Below, piece by piece: positions 26,664 to 35,290 of a stretch of DNA of 64,000 bases (the stretch's first letter is position 1; each line of letters starts with the position of its first letter). The notes below the pieces were generated by a model, which did not search any database, was not told the DNA's origin, and worked only from the letters and a program-made list of their open reading frames with translations. This DNA is from CAZJVD01 sp964549505. GTDB taxonomy: Bacteria > Bdellovibrionota > UBA1018 > CAZJVD01. The stretch spans positions 1 through 64,000 of the forward strand of contig CAZJVD010000005.1 of NCBI GenBank assembly GCA_964549505.1, in the 5' to 3' direction. The translations under genes and the position numbers were made by a program.

Positions 26664-27946
26664 CACAGATGTACTCCCGAATGTGCCGTAGTTGCCGTGA
26701 CAGAAGTCCGCATGCGGCCTCGAAAGTACGCGATCGCTTCGTCAACCGATTTAACAAAGTGATCAATATCCGCACGATTGTTATAGACCGCAAGACTTGC
26801 GCGAACGGTGCCGGGCACACCTAAGTGTCGATGTAATGGTTGCGTACAGTGGTGCCCCGAACGAACCGCAATCCCACGATGGTCGAGAAATGTCGCCATG
26901 TCGTGCGGATGAATGTCCACAACCGAAAAACTGTAGAGCGGCACGCGTGCCTGACCGCGCGGAGGACCGACCACAGTTACACTTGATAGTGACTCGAGAC
27001 CCGCTCGTAGATACGACGAAAGAGCTTCTTCGATCTCCTGAATCTTCTCCCAACCGATGCCTTCAATAAACTCAAGAGCCGCCCCAAAACCCAAAACACT
27101 TGCAATGGAGGGCGTGCCCGCCTCAAAGCGTGCCGGAAGATCGTTCCACTGTGTTTGGTAGTCACCGACATGCGCGATCATGTCCCCACCCTTTTGATAC
27201 GGGGGGAGTTCTTCGAGCCAGTCCTGTCGAACCCAGAGCAAGCCCGTTCCCGTTGGACCAAAGCACTTATGACTCGAAAACGTAAGCGCGTCGATCGGTC
27301 CCATCGCCTGGATCTGCACCTGAGCGTGCGGCGCCATCTGCGCGGCATCAACGACCACGCGCGTACCGACAAGCTTTGCCTGCGCCGCGGTCTCAGCGAT
27401 GGGGTTGATCGTACCCAAGACGTTACTCGCGGCTGCGATCGCCAAAATCTTCGGCTTGAGCTCGAGAACACGCGCCAGCGAAACACGATCGATGGTGCCA
27501 TCCGCATTCAACTCGACGATCTCAAAACGAGCTCCGGTGCGTCGGGCTTCGTATTGCCAAGGAACAAAGTTTCCGTGATGCTCCATCCGCGTCACGGCCA
27601 CCACGTCATCCTTACTCAATCCGGTTTCGCCTACACCGTGAGCCAGTAGGTTGATCGCTTCTGTCGTTCCACGTGTGAAAATCAATTGCTGTGGAGACAC
27701 TCCCAGGGACGTGGCCCACCGGGTCCGTACATTCTCGTAAGCCTCACTCACAAGATGACTCAACCGATAGGCACCGCGACGCACATTTGCATTCTCGGTC
27801 GCATAGTAACGCGCGATTCGATCGATCACACTGCGGGGCTTCTGAGAGGTAGCAGCCGAGTCTAGATAAGTCGTACGCGCGCCCGTTTCAGGATCAAAAA
27901 ATGGAAACTGCGTGCGTACGTCTTGACTGAGCATCGTATCACGCAT
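26663..27946 (-). CDS. sufS: cysteine desulfurase SufS
   Basis: 427 aa from the ATG at 27946, which overlaps the sufD end by 8 bp; a second ATG at 27934 is possible. It is a PLP enzyme that takes sulfur from cysteine for Fe-S assembly. Visible are the group II desulfurase marks: LDSAATSQKP, FTRGTTEAINLLAHG, DAAQMAPHAQVQIQAMG, the PLP Lys in TFSSHKCFGPTGTGLLW, and RSGHHCTQPLHRHLG with the catalytic Cys. No SufE or SufU partner is seen in the window; the cysteine loop context is otherwise normal for SufS. Confidence 0.92.
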   Translation of the reverse strand: MRDTMLSQDVRTQFPFFDPETGARTTYLDSAATSQKPRSVIDRIARYYATENANVRRGAYRLSHLVSEAYENVRTRWATSLGVSPQQLIFTRGTTEAINLLAHGVGETGLSKDDVVAVTRMEHHGNFVPWQYEARRTGARFEIVELNADGTIDRVSLARVLELKPKILAIAAASNVLGTINPIAETAAQAKLVGTRVVVDAAQMAPHAQVQIQAMGPIDALTFSSHKCFGPTGTGLLWVRQDWLEELPPYQKGGDMIAHVGDYQTQWNDLPARFEAGTPSIASVLGFGAALEFIEGIGWEKIQEIEEALSSYLRAGLESLSSVTVVGPPRGQARVPLYSFSVVDIHPHDMATFLDHRGIAVRSGHHCTQPLHRHLGVPGTVRASLAVYNNRADIDHFVKSVDEAIAYFRGRMRTSVTATTAHSGVHL

Positions 27947-29090
27947 CGTCGCCACCCGGCGCACCCATGGCGTCACCAAACACAAACCCGCGTTCGCTCT
28001 CGAGACAGGTTATCCATTCAGCCTTCAATGTCGGCGATGTCACGAGCTCTAGAGCGGAACGAACAAACCCAAGGCGCAACCAGTGCTCGGCTTCGGGCCG
28101 AGAGAACCCACGTGATTCGAGATAAAACAGATGCTCTGTTTCCAGAGGACTGACGGATGCGCCGTGAGCACACTGAACATCGTCGGTCAAAATCTCGAGC
28201 TTTGGCAGCGCGTGCATTTTTGCCTTATCGCTTGCAAGCAAACAGCGACTCTTCTGATAGGCCTTCGAACCCGCAGCCTTCGGGTGAATCCAAACGGTTC
28301 CATTGAATACTCCGACACTCTCGTCGCTCAAAAAATAATTTGCGCGAAGATCGCTCTGAGTTTTTCGTCCGTGATGATGCACTTCAGCCGCTAGATCGAG
28401 ATGCTGGTGGCGTTCGCCCACAATCAGGTGGGACGCGGTTATGGAGGCCGCCTCCTCGTGAAGTTCCGTCACGGCTCGAATCTGTGTGGCATCACCACCC
28501 ATGAGCAGTGTCGACGTACGCGCGGTGCTTTGAGCACGGAGGCCGAGTTTGGCGCGGACAAAAAAGCGCGCACTTCCGTCGCGAGGACGGCCATGCACCA
28601 TACGTCCCAGATCCAGTGTCGCGCCGGGAGCAAGGACTTGATTGAGAATCACAACCGTGTGCTCACAGATCAAACGACTGACATTCCAATCCTCTAAAAC
28701 TGTGACCGATGCGCCTTCACCCAAAATCAAGTGGACTTCGGCTGACTGAGCGAGCGTCCCTTCCGGCAGACGATCGTCGGACTCACGGAAACTCAGTCGT
28801 AACGGCGTGGAAACACGAACGCCTGCACTCACACCAATCACGAGCGGTGCCGACGGTGATTGGCGGGCCATTACAAAAACGGGATCGGAGTTCTCGGCAG
28901 CAGCATGCGCCAGCGCTTCGAAACCGTGCCCAACATCCGCAAGGCTCGTCACCGAAATACCGGGGGGCAGCGGCGAACCGTCGACGGTCTCGAGTTTCAC
29001 AAGACTCGTCTGAGACAAACCCGTTCCAATCGGAAACTGAGCCGTCTTATAAGGAGAAAATCGAAAAAGATCGGTGCCCGGCATGACCAT
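27939..29090 (-). CDS. sufD: Fe-S assembly scaffold subunit SufD
   Basis: 383 aa from the ATG at 29090 that overlaps the sufC TGA. The C-terminal SufB/D core is clear: FNGTVWIHPKAAGSKAYQKSRCLLASDKAKMHALPKLEILTDDVQCAHGASVSPLETEHLFYLESRGF. The CAHGA motif with the conserved His is SufD-type, and the size fits SufD rather than SufB. In the SufBC2D scaffold SufD partners with SufB, yet no sufB lies in this operon. Both the sufC and sufS junctions overlap, so expression is tightly coupled. Confidence 0.88.
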   Translation of the reverse strand: MVMPGTDLFRFSPYKTAQFPIGTGLSQTSLVKLETVDGSPLPPGISVTSLADVGHGFEALAHAAAENSDPVFVMARQSPSAPLVIGVSAGVRVSTPLRLSFRESDDRLPEGTLAQSAEVHLILGEGASVTVLEDWNVSRLICEHTVVILNQVLAPGATLDLGRMVHGRPRDGSARFFVRAKLGLRAQSTARTSTLLMGGDATQIRAVTELHEEAASITASHLIVGERHQHLDLAAEVHHHGRKTQSDLRANYFLSDESVGVFNGTVWIHPKAAGSKAYQKSRCLLASDKAKMHALPKLEILTDDVQCAHGASVSPLETEHLFYLESRGFSRPEAEHWLRLGFVRSALELVTSPTLKAEWITCLESERGFVFGDAMGAPGGDDA

Positions 29091-29827
29091 CAACGCACAT
29101 CCGTCACCGCAGAAAATCCCGAAAGATCAATCGTACGAGCCAGCGACATATCGCCTGACCTTTCGATCGTGCCGTCCTGAAGAAAATGCACATGTGTGGG
29201 CTCGAGCGCTTCGAGCATACGGTGGTAATGGGTGATCACGATGATCGCGCGCTCGGGACTGCGTGTTTCCCGAATACGATCGCACACCAACCGCACAGCA
29301 TCGCGATCAAGACCCGAGTCTGTTTCATCAAAAACGGAAAGCTTAGGTTTCAGAAGCCGGTACTGAAGTGCTTCCATCCGCTTACGCTCACCCCCGCTGA
29401 AGCCGTCATTAAAGGAGCGTCCCAAAAACGACTCCGCAATACCAAGATCCTTGGCCTCTGCCCGAATACGTTCCCGCGCTTGTCGGGCCGAGCTAGGTAC
29501 GCCAGCCTGAGTGGCTCGCAGACTCGCGCGCAAAAGCTGCCCGGTCACAACACCCGGAAGCGCTGGTGGATTCTGAAAACTGAGAAAGATACCGGCGCGC
29601 GCACGTTCTGTTGCCGACCAGCCATTGATCGAAACCCCTTCAAAGAGAATCTCTCCAGAGGTGATGGTGTACTTGGGGTGTCCCATGAGCGTGAGTGCTA
29701 GTGAACTTTTACCAGAACCGTTTCGCCCGAGAAGTGCGTGAACTTCGCCCGCCTTAACGGCCAGCCGCACCGAATCGAGCACTTTTTTTCCTTCGATGGA
29801 AACACTGAGATCATTAACTTCGAGCAT
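29090..29827 (-). CDS. sufC: Fe-S assembly ATPase SufC
   Basis: 245 aa from the ATG at 29827; the longer open frame upstream overlaps rrf2 and lacks similarity. It is an ABC-type ATPase: Walker A LLGRNGSGKSSLA, FLSFQNPPALPGV in the Q-loop region typical of SufC, signature FSGGERKRMEALQ, Walker B LSVFDETDSGLD, and ITHYHRML as the H-loop. SufC drives conformational change of the SufB/SufD scaffold. It starts 10 bp after the rrf2 stop. Confidence 0.92.
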   Translation of the reverse strand: MLEVNDLSVSIEGKKVLDSVRLAVKAGEVHALLGRNGSGKSSLALTLMGHPKYTITSGEILFEGVSINGWSATERARAGIFLSFQNPPALPGVVTGQLLRASLRATQAGVPSSARQARERIRAEAKDLGIAESFLGRSFNDGFSGGERKRMEALQYRLLKPKLSVFDETDSGLDRDAVRLVCDRIRETRSPERAIIVITHYHRMLEALEPTHVHFLQDGTIERSGDMSLARTIDLSGFSAVTDVR

Positions 29828-29837
29828 GTTACCCACG

Positions 29838-30362
29838 TTACGGCGACTCCTCTGTAAACGTTTGCAGAACTCGGCGCGCTTTTCCAGACGCATACTCATG
29901 AACCTGGACGTGCATCGCTTTTTCCTTCTGTAACAGATCTCCCAGTGTGAGTTTCGACAAAACATCGTCGAAATAACCCATCAACACACTCCACACCGGG
30001 CGAATCGCACACTCGCCTTCGCGCTGATGCACACACTCGGTCTCGGTTCCGGAAAACTGGTTACAGAAATGCTGGTCGACCGTCGCTGTCGCTGTCGCGC
30101 TAGGCGAGGACGAAAGGGCGTCGACCAACTCCTTGAGATTGACCGCATGCGGTTCGCGCGTAAGAAAAAATCCTCCCTGAGTACCCCGCTCGGCCTGAAC
30201 AAGGCCGCTCTTGCGAAGAAGAAACATGATCTTACCGACATACTCGGTCGAAATGCGCTCCAGCTTCGCGATCTGCGACGCCGCGACTGGACCTTGGCCG
30301 TATTCGCGCGCGAGTTGGAGGGCGCAACGAATTCCGTATTCTTCAAGCGTACTTATTCTCAC
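29838..30362 (-). CDS. Rrf2/IscR-family transcriptional regulator of the suf operon
   Basis: 174 aa. The N-terminal winged helix (STLEEYGIRCALQLAREYGQGPVAASQIAKLERISTEYVGKIMFLLRKSGLVQAERGTQGGFFL) is typical of Rrf2. Three Cys in CNQFSGTETECVHQREGEC are placed like the cluster ligands of IscR, with longer spacing. It most likely senses Fe-S status and represses its own operon. The start is GTG at 30362. The upstream -10 lies so close that the transcript may be nearly leaderless. The last 20 or so residues are basic. Confidence 0.85.
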   Translation of the reverse strand: MRISTLEEYGIRCALQLAREYGQGPVAASQIAKLERISTEYVGKIMFLLRKSGLVQAERGTQGGFFLTREPHAVNLKELVDALSSSPSATATATVDQHFCNQFSGTETECVHQREGECAIRPVWSVLMGYFDDVLSKLTLGDLLQKEKAMHVQVHEYASGKARRVLQTFTEESP

Positions 30363-30371
30363 AGGGGCAAT

Positions 30372-30399
30372 ATATTACAAAAAAATATGGATTACTCAA
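30372..30399 (-). promoter_or_regulatory. candidate promoter of the rrf2-suf operon
   Basis: On the minus strand TTGAGT (30399-30394) and TAATAT (30377-30372) are separated by 16 bp within a very AT-rich stretch. The -10 ends about 10 bp before the GTG start, so the RNA would have little or no leader. Rrf2 autoregulation would be expected to act here, but I cannot define an operator. Confidence 0.4.
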
Positions 30400-30547
30400 T
30401 GAATCAATGCGAGCGGATAGAGAAACTGTGGGCTTTGGAGCCAAGCTTGGCCCAGTTCGTCTAGGTTTGTCCGGGTGTGGCCAGGTGTGGCCAGGTGTGT
30501 AACGACACACTTGATTGTTAAGATTTATTCATAATAAGATATATTTA

Positions 30548-31750
30548 ATGCGCAGCATCTTCGTCCGCTTCACTTCCGTTCTGGCCCTAACGGCCGTCAC
30601 CTCCACCCAGCCGGGGTGCTCTCCTTCGCCTTCCAAAAACTTCAGCTGCGTACCAGAGACGGCCAGTCCCGCCGACTACACGGTCCCCGTGCTCTTCAGC
30701 CAGGCGAGCGAGTTCACGTTCTGCGCTCAGACTGCCGACGTTTTTCCGCCCGCTGGCCCCATTGATGTTGTTTTCCTGTTCGACTCCACAGGGTCCATGC
30801 AACTCGCCATCAACCAAGTCCGCAACAGTGTGATCGACATCGCCAGCCGATTTGCCACACTGTCAGACGATGTCCAGATGGGTGTTGCCGACTATCGAGA
30901 TTTTAATTCGGTCATGTTTCCATTGGGCGGCGGCTCCACAAACGATTTCCCTTATCGTGTTCTACAGCCACTCACGACGGATGCAGCTGCGATCCACTCC
31001 GCGATCGCCGGCATCGTCGCTTCAGCGGGAGGAGACGTTCCTGAAACCGCAACAGAGGCTCTCTATCAAGCAGCCACTGGCGCCGGTCTCACGTACATGA
31101 GCTCCACGGTGATTGCGCCGAGCAGCCTGGGCTGGAGAACATCCTCGAGCAAGATCATCATCTTGATCACGGATGCTGTTTTCAAAACATTGCCATTGGC
31201 AAGCTACGGCATCGGCCATTCGCAGGCTGCAGCTGAAGCTGCCCTCACAGCAGCCGGAATTCACGTCATGGGAATAGCGGTTGAACCCATGGCCGGTGGT
31301 TATCCGCAACTCGCACAAATGGAAACTCTCGCAACAAACACTGATGCGATCGCTCGCAGCGCCATCGACCTGAACGGCGACGGCGACTCCAGTGACCCTT
31401 GCGAATTCTTGCCGGACGATCCGATCGTTTACCAAACAACAGCCAACGGAACGCCAACGTGCAGCTCACAAAACATCGCACAGACGATCGCAGCCGGTGT
31501 CGCTCAAATCACCAGCTTTGACGTCATCATCGACGTCAAAGACGATCCTCTGCACGTGATCCAATCGATCACGCCCGGACATATTTCAAACCTGTCCACG
31601 GGCGAAGATGTTTGTTTCAGCGTGACGATCGAAAACTCCGTCTTGCAGGCTGTCTGTATCGAATACCAAATTGAGTTCGCCATCAAAGATCAGACGGATC
31701 AGGAATTGAAAAACTTCAAGGTCGCGCTCAAGAGCCAAAGCCAGGAATAA
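30548..31750 (+). CDS. exported von Willebrand factor A domain protein
   Basis: 400 aa from the ATG at 30548, preceded by an AT-rich region; a TTG at 30515 is less likely. The signal peptide ends near STQPGCS, which might be a poor lipobox or a plain Sec site. The VWA domain begins with IDVVFLFDSTGSMQLAI, where D-x-T-x-S forms the metal-ion-dependent adhesion site, and continues with VADYRDF, and IILITDAVF as the later Asp. A short Asp-rich stretch (DLNGDGDSSDPCEF) resembles a calcium-binding loop. The C-terminal 90 residues look like an immunoglobulin-like strand domain. It is likely a surface adhesion or binding protein. The stop touches a 13-bp repeat motif. Confidence 0.75.
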   Translation: MRSIFVRFTSVLALTAVTSTQPGCSPSPSKNFSCVPETASPADYTVPVLFSQASEFTFCAQTADVFPPAGPIDVVFLFDSTGSMQLAINQVRNSVIDIASRFATLSDDVQMGVADYRDFNSVMFPLGGGSTNDFPYRVLQPLTTDAAAIHSAIAGIVASAGGDVPETATEALYQAATGAGLTYMSSTVIAPSSLGWRTSSSKIIILITDAVFKTLPLASYGIGHSQAAAEAALTAAGIHVMGIAVEPMAGGYPQLAQMETLATNTDAIARSAIDLNGDGDSSDPCEFLPDDPIVYQTTANGTPTCSSQNIAQTIAAGVAQITSFDVIIDVKDDPLHVIQSITPGHISNLSTGEDVCFSVTIENSVLQAVCIEYQIEFAIKDQTDQELKNFKVALKSQSQE

Positions 31751-31762
31751 GGACACGCCCTA
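31750..31762. repeat. solo copy of the MITE end motif
   Basis: AGGACACGCCCTA is identical to the right end of the 174-bp element at 24832-25005. The first base is the last base of the VWA gene stop codon. The rest of the element is absent. A 13-mer match at three separate loci in 64 kb is far above chance. Confidence 0.6.
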
Positions 31763-31810
31763 GTTACTTAAAATATTCTCCAGCACGAAAAAGCATGCCA
31801 TAGACTATTC

Positions 31811-32971
31811 ATGCGAATGCCTTTACCGCGCATGGATCTCTGGCAGAAGCAGCCGCGCTTCTTGAAGCAGGCCTTTCGCTCGCTTCCGCGCGGGATGACG
31901 CCAGAGATTCTTGCTGGAATTGCGCTCGAGCCGACTGCCGATGCGCGCCTGATTCAGAGACCCACTTCAGATCCGACATCGCAGTGGCGCCTTAGATCCT
32001 CGCCAGGGCTCACGACTCGTGATTTTCGAATCCTACCCACTACGAACTGGACACTTCTCGTACGTGAGGTGGAGACCTGGATTCCGGCCTACTGGCAGTG
32101 GTGGCATCGCTTTCGATTCTTACCGTGGTGGCGTTTTGATGATCTCATGGTCAGCTACGCGACGCCCGGAGGCGGCGTGGGTGCACACACGGATCGCTAT
32201 GATGTCTTTCTTGTGCAACTTCAAGGAAAGCGGCAGTGGCAAATCGAAACGGCTCCAGCCAGAGAACACCCATGTCGACCCGGCCTTCCTTTACGCATCC
32301 TAAAAGACTTTCGCCCCACGGCGGCCCGCGACCTCGATCGCGGTGATGCGCTCTACCTGCCTCCCGACTACGCCCATGACGGCAAGGCGATCACGTCGAC
32401 ACTGACGCTGTCGATAGGGTTTCGCGCGCCTCTTTTACGCGAGATTTGGCGAGCACTGCCAGCCGCCAAACGCGGAAAAAAGCCTCCAACGAATACCCTG
32501 TTAACGGACCCAGGGATCAGGCTCACGGCACGACCGGGAGCACTTGGACATACCTACATCAAGCACGTTAAGAAGCTGCTGAGACTCACAACTGCTTCCG
32601 ACGCTGCCGTCGCAGACGCACTCGGCAGGACGGTCACGCGTCCGAGACGCTATATTGAAAGGCACCCGCGTGTGGTCTCAGAGAGTTGGCTTGAGAAACG
32701 CTTAGGGAAAGATAGTCTGCGTCTGTTTCGCAATCCAAGAGTGCGCGCCTGTTATCACGAGACGTCGACACCGTCGAAAAGCACTACGGTCTTTTCAAAT
32801 GGCACAGCCATCCCGTGCCCGGACCGCTTCACGAAACGCATCACGGACTTTCTGGACATCGGCCGACTGGAGTTCAAACTCGAAAAAGCGGACGCTAGCG
32901 AGGCAGCATTCCTTGCGGCATTGCTCCAAACAGGGCTTCTGCAAATCGACCGCTATTTTAATAAGACGTAA
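31811..32971 (+). CDS. RoxA/YcfD-type JmjC ribosomal oxygenase
   Basis: 386 aa. E. coli YcfD (RoxA) hydroxylates an arginine of ribosomal protein L16 using Fe(II) and 2-oxoglutarate. Here the family hallmark FRFLPWWRFDDLMVSYATPGGGVGAHTDRYDVFLVQLQGKRQWQI is nearly intact, with iron ligands H126 and D128; H189 in LPPDYAHDGKA is the third ligand. The N-terminal segment with DLWQKQPRFLKQAF is the usual entry to the double-stranded beta helix, and a C-terminal dimer/winged-helix part follows. It is monocistronic and converges on citrate synthase with a gap of 5 bp. Confidence 0.9.
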   Translation: MRMPLPRMDLWQKQPRFLKQAFRSLPRGMTPEILAGIALEPTADARLIQRPTSDPTSQWRLRSSPGLTTRDFRILPTTNWTLLVREVETWIPAYWQWWHRFRFLPWWRFDDLMVSYATPGGGVGAHTDRYDVFLVQLQGKRQWQIETAPAREHPCRPGLPLRILKDFRPTAARDLDRGDALYLPPDYAHDGKAITSTLTLSIGFRAPLLREIWRALPAAKRGKKPPTNTLLTDPGIRLTARPGALGHTYIKHVKKLLRLTTASDAAVADALGRTVTRPRRYIERHPRVVSESWLEKRLGKDSLRLFRNPRVRACYHETSTPSKSTTVFSNGTAIPCPDRFTKRITDFLDIGRLEFKLEKADASEAAFLAALLQTGLLQIDRYFNKT

Positions 32972-32976
32972 GCTGC

Positions 32977-34269
32977 TTACTTCCGCGTTTCGATCGGAAC
33001 GTACTTACGGGGCGTTTCGCCGGTGTAGATCTGGCGCGGACGACCGATCTTCATCCCCGGATCCTCGATCATCTCTTTCCACTGAGCGATCCAACCCGGT
33101 AGCCGTCCGAGAGCAAACATCACCGTGAACATGTTGGTCGGTATTCCTATCGCACGGTAGATGATGCCCGAGTAAAAATCGACGTTTGGATAAAGCTTAC
33201 GTTCGACAAAGTACGAGTCGCGGAGCGCTTCTTCTTCGAGCCCCTTTGCAATCTCGAGCAAAGGATCATTGATCCCGAGCTTACCTAAAATGTCGTCGCA
33301 GGCTTTTTTGATGATCTTTGCACGTGGATCGAAGTTCTTGTAAACGCGGTGACCAAATCCCATCAAACGAAACGTGTCGGCCTTGTCTTTAGCGCGCGCG
33401 AGAAACTTTTTGTAATCGCCGCCAGCTTTGTGAATCGCCTCGAGCATCTCGATCACTTCTTGGTTAGCACCACCGTGACTGGGTCCCCAGAGAGCGCAGA
33501 CCCCAGCCGAAATTGAAGCGAACAGATTTGCTTTCGAAGAGCCCACAATTCTGACCGTTGACGTGGAACAGTTTTGTTCGTGATCCGCGTGCAAAATGAA
33601 AAGCAGATCCACAGCTTTCTTGATCACTGGATCCATAGCATAGGGCTCAGCCGGTATCGCAAACATCATGCTGAGAAAGTTTTCGACGTACGTTAGATCG
33701 TTGCGCGGATAAACGAATGGCTGTCCAATCGAACGCTTGTAGGCAAACGCAGCTAACACGCGAACCTTGGAAAAAATACGTGTGATGGTCGCATCACGCT
33801 CTTCGGCCGACTGGTCGGCCTGCAGAAGCTCTGGATAATACGCCGACAGCGAGCAAACCATCGACGACAAGATCGCCATCGGGTGCGCACCGCCCGGGTA
33901 GGTGTTAAAAAAGTTTTTCATGTCTTCATGAATGAGGGAATGGTTGGTATTACGATGACGAAATTCTTGGAGCTCTTTCTCCGACGGCAGATGGCCGTAG
34001 ATCAGCAGAAACGCCACTTCAACAAAAAATGATTTTTCGCAGAGATCTTGAATATCGTATCCGCGATAACGAAGAATACCTTTTTCTCCATCGAGAAAAG
34101 TGATCTTCGAAGCGCAGGCACCGGTGTTCATATAACCATTGTCGAGTGTGATATAACCCGTCTTCGCACGGAGCGTGCTGATATCGATCGCTTTCTCGCC
34201 CTCCGAACCTTCGACCACCGGGAACTCGAACTTTTTGCCTTCGACTTCGACAATCGCTGTTTTCGCCAT
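32977..34269 (-). CDS. gltA: citrate synthase
   Basis: 430 aa from the ATG at 34269, with AAAGGA about 12 bp upstream; the longer frame to 34323 has no Shine-Dalgarno sequence. It condenses oxaloacetate and acetyl-CoA. The type II (E. coli-like, hexameric) form is suggested by the N-terminal beta domain (VEVEGKKFEFPV...GYITLDNGYMNTGACASKITFLDGEKGILRYRGYDI). Catalytic segments are HADHEQNCSTSTVR, LWGPSHGGANQEVI and MGFGHRVYKNFDPRA, with the later Asp and Arg in NVDFYSGIIYRAIG and GRPRQIYTG. Confidence 0.95.
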   Translation of the reverse strand: MAKTAIVEVEGKKFEFPVVEGSEGEKAIDISTLRAKTGYITLDNGYMNTGACASKITFLDGEKGILRYRGYDIQDLCEKSFFVEVAFLLIYGHLPSEKELQEFRHRNTNHSLIHEDMKNFFNTYPGGAHPMAILSSMVCSLSAYYPELLQADQSAEERDATITRIFSKVRVLAAFAYKRSIGQPFVYPRNDLTYVENFLSMMFAIPAEPYAMDPVIKKAVDLLFILHADHEQNCSTSTVRIVGSSKANLFASISAGVCALWGPSHGGANQEVIEMLEAIHKAGGDYKKFLARAKDKADTFRLMGFGHRVYKNFDPRAKIIKKACDDILGKLGINDPLLEIAKGLEEEALRDSYFVERKLYPNVDFYSGIIYRAIGIPTNMFTVMFALGRLPGWIAQWKEMIEDPGMKIGRPRQIYTGETPRKYVPIETRK

Positions 34270-34428
34270 TTTCTTTGATGTCCTTTTCTTTTTGATTGTA
34301 GGGTCGCGTCCCGGAACTGACAAGGCAAAGCCCCAATAAAACCCCTGCCAAACATCGACACGCGGTTGTGGCCATCGATGTCACTTTCTTGACAAAAAAC
34401 GAGCTCCCTTTAATCATGAAACAAACGG

Positions 34429-34728
34429 ATGAAGATTATTCTGAAGCAGGCGACATGCGCCGGCGACACCGACATCCCGGCTGGCGAATACTGGGTTTCA
34501 ATCTCAGGCGAAGGACGCTTCATCAATCTCACGGGCGGCGGCAAGGACTATAAGGTCCCGGCCATTCGACGGAGCTCGAAGGTCCCTGTTCGTCGTACGG
34601 ATGTAAACTTTTTTGCATCGAGCGGCACCAGTTGGACCATCATCGTCAAGACACCGCCAGCTTTCGAGTGGATGGGCACGCTGAATCTCGCGCGCAAAAA
34701 AACAAAATCTAAACCCTCTAGCGGTTGA
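34429..34728 (+). CDS. small protein of unknown function
   Basis: 99 aa. The sequence is strand-rich (AGEYWVSISGEGRFINLTG, SSGTSWTIIVKTPP) with a basic C terminus (ARKKTKSKPSSG) and no signal peptide or Cys pair. An upstream TTGACA (34389-34394) with TAATCA 16 bp later could be its promoter, which would give a very short leader. I recognise no family. The stop overlaps the convergent gene by 11 bp. Confidence 0.5.
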   Translation: MKIILKQATCAGDTDIPAGEYWVSISGEGRFINLTGGGKDYKVPAIRRSSKVPVRRTDVNFFASSGTSWTIIVKTPPAFEWMGTLNLARKKTKSKPSSG

Positions 34729-35290
34729 TCTCGTAACTCTTGAGTTCTGCCTCCGACGCCTGAAAACGCGCACGCACGCCAGGACGAATATCGGCGCGCT
34801 TACCAAACACCGCGCGCGGAACACGATAGCGGTGTCCGTCGGTGATGATTTCCACCGTACGTTGGTCAAAATCACCAATCTCCCCTTCAACCGTCTCACG
34901 CGTCAGCTCAACTGGCTTTGCCGTCGCCTTAGGAGGCGCGCCATAGACGTCATGGTAATACATCACGTCACCCTCAAGTTTAGGCCGAACGTTTTTCTGT
35001 GACTTGTCTTCCGTTTCTCCAAAGCCCTGACGATCCGAACCGATCCGCGTGGGACCCACAGGCGGTAACGGGTATGTCCCCACAGGATTCGCCGGAGAGG
35101 TCGTCGGTTTTTTCTGAAGCGTGGGAGATGTCGCTGCGTTCTTAACGGAATTCACCGCTTCTTCGGTCTCTTCATCGGCTGCGAATACACTCAGTGCCCC
35201 CGCAAATGCGACACACGCAAAAACACACAGCAATAGAACGGCGATCGTCGATCTACGGTTCCAAACTTTTTTGAACGATCTCACGAACAT
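34718..35290 (-). CDS. exported protein of unknown function
   Basis: 190 aa. An N-terminal signal peptide or anchor (RRSTIAVLLLCVFACVAFAGALSVFA) precedes a Pro/Thr-rich linker (residues ~50-100) and a compact C-terminal domain with GDFDQRTVEIITDGHRYRVPRAVFG, an OB- or SH3-like run of strands. It starts 38 bp inside the 3' end of pepN, so it is probably co-transcribed with it. No family is recognised. Confidence 0.6.
   Translation of the reverse strand: MFVRSFKKVWNRRSTIAVLLLCVFACVAFAGALSVFAADEETEEAVNSVKNAATSPTLQKKPTTSPANPVGTYPLPPVGPTRIGSDRQGFGETEDKSQKNVRPKLEGDVMYYHDVYGAPPKATAKPVELTRETVEGEIGDFDQRTVEIITDGHRYRVPRAVFGKRADIRPGVRARFQASEAELKSYEINR

Noticed and set aside
30463..30500. GTGTGGCCAG tandem repeat upstream of the VWA gene
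   Set aside because: Only two and a half copies of a 10-bp unit; too short to support a regulatory claim.
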